Shown one piece after another: positions 29,774 to 39,570 of a stretch of 64,000 nt of DNA (within the stretch, counting starts at the first letter, position 1; every line of letters begins with the position of its first letter). Source of the stretch: Isochrysis galbana (lineage: Eukaryota; Haptophyta; Isochrysidales; Isochrysidaceae); NCBI GenBank assembly GCA_018136815.1, contig CM030936.1, positions 5,789,685-5,853,684 of the forward strand, written 5' to 3'. The notes beneath the pieces were generated by a model, which did no database searches, had not been told where the DNA came from, and saw only the letters and a list, made by a program, of their open reading frames with translations. Position numbers and translations under genes: made by a program.

Positions 29774-30934
29774 ATGCTCTCGCGGGCGCTGCTCCTGGGC
29801 GCCTTGGGCTCTCGCGGGACTGCCCGTCTGTGCCGCCCCCTCAGCGGCACGCCACGGCTACTCCAGCTTTTCCAGCACTCGATGCGCGAGCTTCGCGCTA
29901 TGGGATGGCTCAACGAGCGCGGAGAGCTGCTGGAGCCGCCTGAGGGTGAGAGAGAGCTCCTCATTGCATACTTCACAAATGTGGTGCAACCGACACGGCG
30001 TGCGTACGCGTGGGGCATACCGACGGTGGAGGCGATCGCGCTCATCAGACACTATGCACGTCTGGGAGTCGTGGAGGTCGGCGCGGGTACTGGCTACTGG
30101 GCGAGCCTACTTGCCAGTGGAGGAGTTGATATCGTCGCATATGATGAAGCGCCCGTTGATCAGCCCGCTCTTAACGGGTTCCACGCGCTGCGCGGCAGCC
30201 ACTCTGGCAACGTGCGCGCCTTTTCACCCGTTGCTTACGGCGGGCCCACCGATGCGGCCCGCCACACCCAACGCGCGCTCTTGCTGGTTTGGCCACCAAG
30301 TGAGTCTGAGCCGGCAATTCCAGCGCACATGGCGAGCCTTGCCTTGGACACGCTGCGCGCGTACCAGGGAGACACAGTCTTCTACGTTGGTTACTGCAGC
30401 GACGTCATGGCCGAGAGCCAGAAGTCACAGGTCCAGTACAGGTGGGACACAGCGGGGCCAGCCTTTGAGAAGCTTCTTCGCGCAGACTTTGAGATGGTCG
30501 CCAGTCTTTGCCTCCCCAATTGGCCGCCTGCTGCCGACTCTCTTTCCGTTTGGAAACGGCGACACCGCAACAATGAGCCGCCGCACGTTAGGGAAGGAAA
30601 AGTTGAGTTTCTCGAATCGTCGGTGAACTCCAACTCTACTGTTGAGTCGCAGACCGTGACAATGGGGCAAGGGCTAGCCGGCGCGCCTCGAGCGGCCTCG
30701 GCGAGCGATTCCTCACAAGCGCAAACGGAGCGGGACGTCATGCTCGACGAGCTCCGGCGTGATTTCGACTGGCTCTGGCTGCGATGGCGATGGTCCACGC
30801 TCAAGTCGCGAGGTCCCCTGAACAGCGAAGAATTGAAAATACTCGAGGAATGCCAACAGCGTGCGAATCTCGGCATTCGCCTCGCACTCAGAGTGTCGTT
30901 GCGCCAAGGTTGGTGGACTAGCTTCGAGCGGTGA
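29774..30934 (+). CDS. Class I SAM-dependent methyltransferase-like protein
   Basis: A single-exon gene of 386 residues from ATG 29774; an in-frame GTG at 29747 is less likely. The N-terminus (MLSRALLLGALGSRGTARL) is Arg- and hydrophobic-rich without acids, resembling a mitochondrial or organellar leader. Residues about 100-125 form a Rossmann motif I: GVVEVGAGTGYWASLLASGG, followed by VDIVAYDEAP, the acidic residue that usually binds SAM ribose. LLLVWPP near 175 and YVGYCSD near 205 fit a family of uncharacterised protist methyltransferases. The C-terminal 100 residues are Ser/Thr-rich, then a helix with several Trp (DFDWLWLRWRW). Substrate unknown. The lack of introns contrasts with most neighbours. 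Confidence 0.75.
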   Translation: MLSRALLLGALGSRGTARLCRPLSGTPRLLQLFQHSMRELRAMGWLNERGELLEPPEGERELLIAYFTNVVQPTRRAYAWGIPTVEAIALIRHYARLGVVEVGAGTGYWASLLASGGVDIVAYDEAPVDQPALNGFHALRGSHSGNVRAFSPVAYGGPTDAARHTQRALLLVWPPSESEPAIPAHMASLALDTLRAYQGDTVFYVGYCSDVMAESQKSQVQYRWDTAGPAFEKLLRADFEMVASLCLPNWPPAADSLSVWKRRHRNNEPPHVREGKVEFLESSVNSNSTVESQTVTMGQGLAGAPRAASASDSSQAQTERDVMLDELRRDFDWLWLRWRWSTLKSRGPLNSEELKILEECQQRANLGIRLALRVSLRQGWWTSFER

Positions 30935-31039
30935 TGCTCGAGCGGAGGACATAGGGACATGCAGAAGTCGATGGACAATTCGCGCGCTCGCACGATAGCT
31001 GTACCAGCTTATATATGTATATGTTACCCCCAAGGAGCC

Positions 31040-31201
31040 AACGCCCCCCAGGAGCTATCGAGGGCCCCCGAGAGCTATCGGGGGGGAATTTTCTCCCGAT
31101 CGCCGATAGCCCCACCGAGAGCTATCGGGGGACCGAGACAATCCCCCGAGAGCTGTTGGGAGATTTCACCTCCCCCGGGGAGAACTAAGTTTATACTTAG
31201 T
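31040..31201. repeat. Cluster of GAGAGCTATCGGGGG inverted repeats ending in a 20-bp palindrome
   Basis: The unit CCCCGAGAGCTATCGGGGG, itself nearly self-complementary, occurs about four times in direct and inverted form, and the block ends in AACTAAGTTTATACTTAGTT (31182-31201), a perfect palindrome. A close variant of the latter lies at 56729-56748. Probable end structure of an unidentified repeat. Confidence 0.55.
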
Positions 31202-31960
31202 TAGCCGATGGGGGGGGGCCACGAGCCCCCCCCCTCTCGGCCTCTCGCTCCACTCCTCCCATGCCATGGGGGAGGAACCACTTATGCTCCTGGCATGCCT
31301 GATGGCTTGCCAGGAGCAGAGCCCTGTTGACCCACTCTCTCAGTGGCAGGCTCGCCTACCTCGCGCGTCCTGGCTTGTCGTGGCCAGCCCATCGCTCCAA
31401 CCCCCCCTCCGGCCCCCTCCCCCCCTGTTTGACAGGCAGGCGGGTGCAGAATGGGGACTCCTGAGGCTCAGGAGTCAGGAGCGCCAGCGAGGGAGAGGCA
31501 AGGGAGGCCAGGGCCCAGCCCCAGCCTCCTCTGCCCCCTGAACTGGCTTCTAGCAGCCTCCTGCCTCCAGGCTCCAGGGTCGCCAGGGGCAGCTGCAGGC
31601 CTGTCGCAGGCGCGCCATCGCGCGTCCCTGCAGGAGAGGGGAGAGAGCGCGCGGAGAAGGGGGTGGGCGGAGCGAGGTAAAAGGGAAATAGCATAAATTA
31701 TCGGGCGGTGTACGAGAATTCTCGAACGGGTGTGAATATCTACCTTTATCATACTGGCTACCTGCCGGCATATAAACCATAGAATAAATTATAGAAGCTT
31801 TTCTTCGGAAAAACACTGGACACTGGGGAGAGCTCTCAGACGATTATCAGTTGGGTGGAAAGGAAAGACATTAATATCGGGCGCCCATACTTTCGTTATC
31901 TAATCGCCGGATCACGACGCCCTTTGCAGAAGGTGGAAACATGATACCAAGATATGATAC
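31202..31960. other. G/C-biased spacer without recognised gene
   Basis: It begins with a G run and a C run, then has many short CCAGG/CCTGG and CTCCTG/CAGGAG inverted motifs (31285-31620). Several open frames cross it in all phases but none resembles a protein family; they are composition effects. Confidence 0.4.
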
Positions 31961-32130
31961 GATACCAAGATGAATATGATACCAACTCGCTCCCCCTAGA
32001 AGGAGGCTTTGAATATGATACCAAGATATCTAGATATCTTGGCATCTAGGGCCCTTTTGGCACTATCTATATCTATCTAGATAGGGCCTAGGCAGTATCT
32101 ATATCTATCTAGATAGGCTCCGAGCGAGAA
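31961..32130. repeat. ATGATACCAAGAT repeats and ATCTAGAT palindromes
   Basis: ATATGATACCAAGAT occurs four times within 100 bp, followed by a self-complementary box (AAGATATCTAGATATCTT) and two copies of TATCTATATCTATCTAGATAG. The last part is similar to the reverse complement of 7320-7395. Confidence 0.6.
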
Positions 32131-32339
32131 CCTGCTATTTACCAGATGTTAGGCCGTTTCGGTGCGCCGGCGGGGCTCTAGCAGCGCCGTGGCGCGCACA
32201 CCGTGGGCGCGTGCTACGCACGCGCTATTACACGCTAAAGCTAGGAAGCACTACCACAGAGCTTCATTGAGGTGTAAGTATAGCTACATACATGCAAGTA
32301 CATGTACATCTATCACACCACACTCTACCCACACACACA

Positions 32340-32637
32340 CTAGCTATGTACACGGACCGGCGCTGCGGCCGGCCACCTTGTCACTTGCTTTGCCAAGGGC
32401 GTGCAAGCGCTCAACGGGGGTGCTGGTGGCTAGGAGCGCGTCGTACTTGGCGCGGAGCTCCGGGGTGATCTTCTCCTTGCACATGCCGAGCCAAGGCGAC
32501 GCCGTTCTCGTCACGTACGGGGTGCTCCTGGGCCTCTCCTTCGGGGTGCTCGCGGGGGGGCTCATGGTAGGGTGAGAGTCCCCGCGGGAGGGGAAGAAAC
32601 CCTGAGGGAAAGGAGACCAAATGAAGGCAAGCCGCCT
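32340..32637 (+). pseudogene. Fragment of cytochrome b561 3' end joined to an antisense gene-like fragment
   Basis: From ATG 32483 to the stop at 32575 the frame reads MPSQGDAVLVTYGVLLGLSF then GVLAGGLMVG, the same C-terminus as the b561 exon at 49850-50203, and the following 60 bp of 3' UTR are also shared. Upstream of 32483 similarity stops abruptly. The opposite strand from 32483 to about 32350 reads a protein-like stretch (CKEKITPELRAKYDALLATS), so two unrelated gene pieces appear fused head to head. Cannot encode a working b561. Confidence 0.65.
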
Positions 32638-34300
32638 GAGGAGGAGGAGGAGGTCGAGCTCGAGGATGACGTCGAGTTCGAGGACGAGGATGGGGGCGAG
32701 GACGACGACGACGGGAAGGAGGAATTCTGTGGCGGGTGGAACATTCAACAATTGCATCGGCGCGGGCCTTGTCTACGGCTAAAAAGTTCCGTCCTACATT
32801 ATAGGACTGCGTCCTACGATTTCGGTGTATTTGTAGGACCCTGAGCTTGAAAGCCACACAACTTTCGAGAGTGAAGGATTGGGACTAACCACCAACTGAA
32901 GGATAGTCTCAACTTAGTCTTGAGATCCTTAGCTCCCACTATGGCCAAGGCTGTAGACTTCCTCTTGACCGAGCTTTTGGCTCCAGCTTGAACTGAGTAC
33001 TTCGGCCATCGGAGGCCACCGGGTGCGTTGAGAGTTTTGTTTTTGTGTCGCATTCGCGAATCGACACTCGTTAGGCTTCGCTCTTCTCTTCGTCGTTCGG
33101 TATTTATCGTTATAATTCTCTCGTTCTCGTTCTCGGTCAAAAGCTTCGCTTGGATGCATGGGATCGTGGGTTGTGGAGCGCTCTCTCTCTTTCTCTCGAA
33201 AGAGAAGGGAAGTTTCCCCACCTTTCTTCCTCCCAGGCGCCTCGCAAATAGGTTTAATTTGCTATCTCTACAGCGGTTCTTTATCTGCTTCTGGGGGCAA
33301 TCAGGTTTAATTTACGACCTCTTCGTATCTCCCCCTTAGGCACATCGCACTCCTTTCGTCTTATTTGGTAGATCTCTTGGAATCTTGTGCGGCAGGATTG
33401 CCCCTCGTTTCCGTTATGGTGCGATTCCCCTTCCAGACGGGATCGCCGACAGATCGCCTTCTGATCGTCGTCCGTCGTCGTCTGGCCGGAGTGTTTGGGT
33501 TTGATTTTAGTCGAGTTACGTGAGAAAGTCGTGGGGCGAGAGTCGGGGTGTTTTCCTGGGTGTCGTTGTCCGTCGTCCTGTCGCCAGTCGTCATCCGTCG
33601 TCGCTCTCGCTCTCGTCGCTCTCGCTCTCGTAACACTCATACCCTACAGCCTCGCCTCTCCTCGCCAGCCCCTGCCATCACAGCCCTCCTCACACTCGCT
33701 CTCGCCTCTCGCCGCTCGCTCGATGCCGCTTTCGCCGCCGTCCTCGCCCTCGCTCAAGCCCGCCTGCCCGCCTTCCTCTGCTGACGGGCCTCAGCCCGTC
33801 AGCACCTCCGAACTCGTCTCCTCCGCCGCGCCTGCCGCCGGCATGGCCCCTTCCTCATTGCCCTCAGGCCCTATGGGCCATCCCAATTCGTCATTTTGCC
33901 CCGCAAGGGGCAAAAGCAGCCAAAACTCTCATTGGGCTTCAAAACCAAGCTTGATCTCCACTGAAGGTCGAAAAGAACCCATGCCAAAGAGCATTTCATC
34001 TCGTGGGAGCAAGTTCTAGGGAGCTCATCATGAGCCTCAAATCGTGTCCTCAGGTGTTTGCGGCAATTCGTAGGACAACGCCGTTTTTTGCCGGGAAGGC
34101 TTCCGCGAGTGGCAAATAACTCATTATGCTTTGAGAATGGTGTCTTGAGCCTCTGGGAGGACTCAATGAGGGCAATGAGATGAACACAGAAACCAAATCC
34201 TAGCTCCCCATTCCTAGATTGAACCGTGTCTTCATAGTTCACAACGTCGTCCTACATTGTAGGACTCGTCCTATAAAGCTGGGTACCTTTATCCGTCTAG
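32638..34300. other. Unassigned segment, possibly a decayed LTR-type repeat
   Basis: No host gene. Near-identical palindromes GTCCTACATTATAGGAC (32790) and GTCCTACATTGTAGGAC (34245) sit close to both ends. 33570-33860 has CTCGCTCTCGT repeats followed by a Ser/Pro-rich frame (MPLSPPSSPSLKPACPPSS), a composition seen at the LTR/gag boundary of the chromovirus; 63620-63860 on the minus strand looks related. A relict LTR-plus-gag piece is a guess. Confidence 0.3.
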
Positions 34301-35385
34301 GTCCAGGGGGCGTCAAGACTTACGAGAGGATGTCAAGTTCGTCGGCGGCGTCGGCAGCGTATGTTTTCTCTGCTTGATTAATTAAGTGCATGTTTGAGGA
34401 CGTGCAAATAAATTCGTTGTCAGACCATCTTCAAGCCGCGTTGCGGCTGCGTGTCAACCGGGGAGGATTGGAATAAATGAAAATGATTCTGAAAAGCATT
34501 CATGATCATGATGATCATAGATAGCATTAGGCATGATGTGATGATATGAAGATATAAAGGCTCTACATGGTCTTGCTTGTTGGGCGTAGGCCTAGGCCTC
34601 TAGAGCGTGCCGATACAACATTACGGTATGGCGATCGATGCTTGTGTGTTATATAAGTTACATTACTATGGTATAGCTATAGCTATAGCGAGTAGCTAGC
34701 GTTAGCGTTAGTTATAGTAGATGATTAAACGAAATCTAGCGCAAAATTTGGGGGGGAAGGAGCAAAATAAGTCTCAAAATCAAGCACAAAATTTGCGGTA
34801 GTCGAGCGCGAAACTTGTACCCGTCCCTATCTATCACTCCCGCGGCGGGCGCCGCGGTTCTTTACCGGTAGAGCCCCAGAGCGTGTGCAAGGGAGGGGCG
34901 AGGGGGGAGGAGAATCGCACCATTTTCTGGCGAAGATTTTCGTGGCGGCAGGTGGCCCCCCTGGGAGTTTTGTTGTGGACTTTGGAAAATGGTCAAAAAA
35001 TGTCACCCCCCCATATTAGTACTTAAAAAGCCCTGTTTGACCGCCCTAACCGAAGCGCCAAAATTGCTGGCGCTTCAAGCCGGCAGCAAGGAGTTAACTA
35101 TTAACTATTGAGAAACGACGAGTTCGGTAGTGCTAGGCGGAAAGGGGCGAGAGGCCGGGACCTCACGCGTTTGACTACTGCACTAGAGTACTGGACTACT
35201 GACTGGGCCATCGATGGCAACCGCAAAGGGGCGAATGGGGGGAGGGGGGACCGGGAGGGAGAGGGGGGGGGGCGGGGGGCGGGGGGGGGTCTCCAGCCCC
35301 ACGAGTCGTTGAGGAGGCCGCCGTCGTCCCCCCCCCTTCCGGTACACGTTCCGCCCCCTGCTCCCCCGCCCCCGCCCGCCAACCC
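34301..35385. other. AT-richer spacer
   Basis: No gene seen. Short simple motifs only: CATGATCATGATGATCATAGA near 34500, TATAGCTATAGCTATAG near 34670, GCAAAATTTG-type boxes near 34740-34790. From 35220 the sequence becomes G-run-rich and leads into the CT tract. Confidence 0.4.
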
Positions 35386-36089
35386 CCCCGAGCTCTCTCT
35401 CTCTCTCTCTCCTCTCTCTCCTCTCTCCACTCTCTCCACTCTCTCCACTCTCTCCACTCTCTCTCTTCTCTCTCCCCTCTCTCCTCTCTTCGAGCTCGGC
35501 GCGCCCTCCTCCCGTAAGCCGACTCTTCTCTGGTCTTCCTCTCTCTTCACAGAAAGAGTCGAATGCCCTTCCCTATCATCGCCCTCTCTCTCTTCTCATC
35601 TCTCGCGTCTCTCCTCCCTCTCTCTCTCTCTCTCTCTCGCCGCCTTTCTCTCTCGCCCACTCTCCGGCGGCGCGGCCGCCCAACCCACTCTCTCTCCCGT
35701 ATTCCCAATCTTCAAAGGGGTTCAATCCGTCTTGAGTGCGTGCCCTCTCCTTCTTATTCTCTCCCTCCCCCCCTCCTCTCTCAACATCTAACCCCCCCAG
35801 CCCTCGCCCGCTCTCTCTCTTCTCTCTCTCTTCTCTCTCTCTTCTCTCTCTCTTCTCTCTCTTCTCTCTCTTCTCTCTCTCTCTCTCCTCTCTCCCTCCC
35901 TCCCGATCGTCCGCCGCCGTGGGCTGCTCCTCACGCAGTCCCTCATCAACCCCTCGCTCCGTCTTTCCCTCTCTTTCGAGCCTTTTTTCTCTTCTCTCCG
36001 CTCATCTTCCCGTGTCCCTCTCGCCCTCTCTCCCTCCCACCGCCCGCCGCCCCCCCCTCTCTCTCTGTCTCTCTCTCTCTCGCTCCTCC
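35386..36089 (+). promoter_or_regulatory. Long CT-rich tract upstream of the kinase gene
   Basis: About 700 bp dominated by CTCTCT, CTCCACT and CTTCTCT repeats on the coding strand, ending directly at the kinase ATG. Similar tracts precede the bestrophin, DUF1350 and formin genes, suggesting a 5' UTR or core-promoter property. The long open frames across it (Ser/Leu/Pro only) are repeat artefacts. Confidence 0.5.
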
Positions 36090-38174
36090 ATGTCCGACCC
36101 CGTGGACGAGGTGGACAAGGTGAGCCACGCTGCGCCATGCACAACACATCCTGCCACTCTGCCTCTTCCCCACCACCGTTTCTCACCCTTTCACCTTCTG
36201 AGAGGGAGCTCCCCCCCCGGCCCTCTCCCCTCCCCCCCACAAACCCCTCTTTTTATCTCCTTCCTCCACTCTCCCTCTCTCTCCCCCCTGTCTCCTGCTT
36301 GCGTACCCCCCCTCCCCACCCTATTCCTTTCTCACTCGCGTCCCTCTCGCGTCGCCTTTGCCTTCGCCATTGCCCACCCCCACTCCCTTTCCCTCCTCCT
36401 GGTCCTTCCCCGCAGCATGTGCTGCGCAAGTATGATGTGCAGGCCAAGCTTGGCAAAGGCGCGTATGCCGTCGTCTTCCGCGCGGTCGAGAAGAAGACCA
36501 AGAACGTGGTCGCCCTCAAAAAAATCTTCGACGCCTTCCAGAACTCGACGGATGCGCAGCGCACCTTCCGAGAGATCATGTACCTGCAGGTGCGCCGCCG
36601 TGAGCAGCAGGAATGGGGATGGGGTGGAGGTGGGTTGGATGGAGAGCCGCGCCGCTGCGTCGGGGTAGGAAGGGCCACTGTCCGATCGCGCGCTCTTCTT
36701 GCTCCGCGCTTCTTGGGCCAGCCCATTGGCCATCCGCCTTGAGGTGGCACATGTAAGACTGACGGCTCTCCTGCACGTGACACGTCGCCCTGGTTCGCCA
36801 TTGTGGGCTGTTGCTACTTATGCATGCCCTCCTCCTGCCCATGCACTCGCGCACGTGCAGGCGCTTACCGAGCACGAGAACATCATCCGATTACGGAATG
36901 TTCTCAAGGCTGAAAACGACCGCGATATCTACCTAGTGTTTGATTACATGGATACCGATCTGCATGCCGTCATCCGTGCCAAGATCCTCGAGCCCGTCCA
37001 TAAGCAGTTTATTGTGTACCAGTGCCTCAAGGCGCTGCTCTACTGCCATTCTGGTGATCTGGTTCATAGAGATTTGAAGCCATCAAATCTGCTCCTCAAC
37101 GAAGAGTGCTTGTGCAAGGTGGCCGACTTTGGGCTCGCGCGGTCGCTTCGCGCGCTCAAGCAGGGGGAGGAATCGGCGTCTGTCTTGACCGACTACGTCG
37201 CCACTCGATGGTGCGTGCCCTACACGTCCCAGCATCGCTGCCCTGCGCCCTGGCGGCCCACTCGCGCGCGCGTTTAAAGATAAGTACGACGCACATTTCA
37301 CTGCAGCAGGATCCACCACGCACTTCCTACTGCAGGTACCGCGCTCCTGAGATACTGCTTGGCTCGCCCTCGTACACAAAAGCCGTCGACATGTGGGCAA
37401 TGGGGTGCATTATCGCGGAGATGTTCGTCGGGGCCCCTCTGCTTGCTGGCAAGTCGACGATGGACCAGCTGCAAAAGACGTTGCAAGTGCGCGCACTGGT
37501 TGGCCCCGCTCCAGATTGAGAAATGAGGGCTAGGCGGCATGCGTGGATAGTCCGAGCGGTGCCTTTGCTAGCTCCTACTCTTTCACACCATTGTGGCCCC
37601 TTCACAGGTTACGGGCTTCCCCACTCCCGATGACGTGGCGGCATGCGGCTCCAAGTTCGCTGCCAAGATGATTGCCTCGTTGGAGAAGGCGCGCGATCGC
37701 CCACCCAGCAGCCATGCTCACCGCACGCACTCCTCCCTCACATCTGCATTCCTTCGACGCGTGACCTTCCGGAAGCTTGTTGCTGATTTTGAGGCCAGCC
37801 ATGAGCGAATACGTTACCGACACAGAACCCACCACGCCCACTGTCTCTTCTCGTAGGTGGAGAAGCCTCGCGATATCGGTGCTCTGATGACGGATGCGTC
37901 CCCAGAGGCGGTCGACCTAACAAAGAAACTGCTCCAATTTAACCCGTCCAAACGCCCTGATGTGCAAGAATGCCTCGATCACCCTTACATGGCGCAATTC
38001 CGCACTGGGGAGGAGCTGCGGTGCCCAGCTCAGTTGCACGTGCCCATCGATGATGATACCAAGTTCTCTGTCTCTGACTACCGCGATAAGCTCTACAAGG
38101 ATGTTGTCGCGCGCAGGAAGGACCGTACTGCCAGGATGGCCGCCTACTTCCCGCGCGCCTCGCACGCGAGGTGA
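36090..38174 (+). CDS. ERK7/MAPK15-like atypical MAP kinase
   Basis: Six exons: join(36090..36119, 36416..36589, 36861..37210, 37336..37486, 37608..37688, 37857..38174), 367 residues, nearly all kinase domain. Seen: Gly-loop GKGAYAVV, catalytic Lys in [20 protein letters not shown] (an ERK7-type signature), [11 protein letters not shown], activation loop [14 protein letters not shown], and [20 protein letters not shown]. The activation-loop dual-phosphorylation motif is TDY, not the TEY of animal ERK7. The 36861 exon ends in phase 2; the others are phase 0. The intron after 37688 would use a GC donor (AAG|GCGCGC); a GT donor at 37761 is also in frame but would insert 24 residues where the family has none. 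The family autophosphorylates and works in cilium and stress signalling in other eukaryotes; role here inferred. The long regulatory C-terminal tail of animal ERK7 is absent. Confidence 0.9.
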
Positions 38175-39075
38175 ACTCCGCACCTCGACTTGCTGTAAGT
38201 CAACTGGGACGAGCGTTGTTGACGTGTGCCCGAAGCGTTCTTGAGGGTCGCACCGCCCGTCTTGGACCTCGGCGCTGCATTCGCGCTGAGGCTCGTGACA
38301 GCTCCCCTCTGCGGGGGTGAACTTCGCCTCCAGCCTGCGAGGCGCGGACACAGGGCGGTTTGCCTCTACGATGGGGACTAGCATCAATGGCAGAGAAGGG
38401 CTGCCCATAGGCATTGCATAGAACAACTGACTATGCCCAAACGGAGGGGACATCTGTGCCGCAATCCGCGTGACGCCCCAGGTAACCCCCACGGAGAAGT
38501 CAGCCTCTGCCAGCCGAAGATGGGCCGACGGCACGCCGTGCGTGCTCAGTCAATATCTGTTGACAGAGGGAGAGGCAGGCAACAATGGCCACTATGCATG
38601 TCGTGATGCAAGAGTTTCGGGAAAATTAAGGACGCCTCACGACGTCCACTTTCCGTTCTGTGCGTATCTTTCTCCCACCCCCTTGTATATGCGTGCGTGC
38701 GTGCGTCTGTGTTTGTGTCTGTGTTCGCATTTGTGGCGGCGCACATGTGCGGTGACTACCCTCAACGAAGGGCTTGATTCGTTGTGGAATGATCTGGCCA
38801 TGGCCATGGGTCCGTTCTTCTGGTACTAGGGCCCTCTTTGCTCTTCAGACTTTTACACCTTGTGCTATGCCTTGCGAGGTGCAGGCGACCGTACGTGGCC
38901 TGAGAGAAGAAGGTGTGCAACCTGCTGGGGTCCGGTTTTTTTTTACCCCCGAGCCCCCTTCATTTTGGTATAAAGATCTAGGAGCACCCACACTTTGGAG
39001 TGTAGACCGGAGACCCGCTACTCGTCACCCCTCATTTCAGGGACTCCTCCGAGACAAACTCGGTAGAGGTGGGGG
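38175..39075. other. 3' flank of the kinase gene
   Basis: Contains GTGTGC/GTCTGTGTTTGTG repeats near 38695-38730. A 205-codon minus-strand frame (38534 to 37917) overlaps the last kinase exon and matches nothing I recognise. No supported gene. Confidence 0.4.
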
Positions 39076-39083
39076 ATATTGGA

Positions 39084-39562
39084 CCTAGTTGGGCTGTCAG
39101 TCCGTAAGCTTTCGGTGGTTTTGAGCTTACACTTACATCAGTACGCTTACATCAGTACTAATATCAGCTTACACCCCTCTTACAACTTCTAGTATCGCTA
39201 TTATTATAATTATACTTACTGGGGGGTGTTCAGCGTGCAGCGCGTGGCGCGCGCGCAAAGGGCAAAGGGGAGGGCAGCGCGCAAACAAACAGAGAGCACG
39301 AGTTGGCAGGTGTAGGTAGGTGCATGTGAAGAGGCCAAGAGGCCAAGGTGGTGGGGGGTGGGCAGCTAGCAGGAGAGATAGGGGGAAGGGAGCGGGCGGG
39401 CGCGCCTCTGCGCTTGTTCGCGGGGACTCGTTCCCGCTCCGGAGTTTTGTTTTCAGTTTTATTTTTGAACTGGCAGCCAAGGCACTAACATCAGTATATC
39501 AGCTCCTGGGGAGCTAATACTAATGCATCAGTACTAATATCAGTACTTACAGCCCAACTAGG
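39084..39562. mobile_element. hAT-like non-autonomous DNA element (MITE), 479 bp
   Basis: Perfect terminal inverted repeat CCTAGTTGGGCTGT at both ends and a perfect 8-bp target duplication ATATTGGA (39076-39083 and 39563-39570). The ends carry ATCAGTACTAATATCAG motifs in inverted arrangement. There is no coding capacity. An 8-bp duplication is typical of hAT transposases. A related, truncated copy is at 46062-46225. Confidence 0.85.
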
Positions 39563-39570
39563 ATATTGGA

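Noticed and set aside
32572-32844. Acidic frame EEEEEVELEDDVEFEDEDGG
   Set aside because: Arises from GAGGAGGAG/GACGACGAC simple sequence after the b561 fragment; no conserved domain.
35108-36668. Several 180-310 codon plus-strand frames over the CT tract before the kinase
   Set aside because: Composition is Ser, Leu, Pro and Arg only, produced by simple repeats; the kinase start at 36090 explains the region.
37689-37760. GT donor at 37761 for kinase exon 5
   Set aside because: In frame, but adds 24 residues where ERK7 relatives align without a gap; the GC donor after 37688 gives the expected spacing. Kept as an alternative only.
37917-38534. 205-codon minus-strand frame overlapping the last kinase exon
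   Set aside because: No recognisable domain and mostly antisense to conserved kinase sequence.
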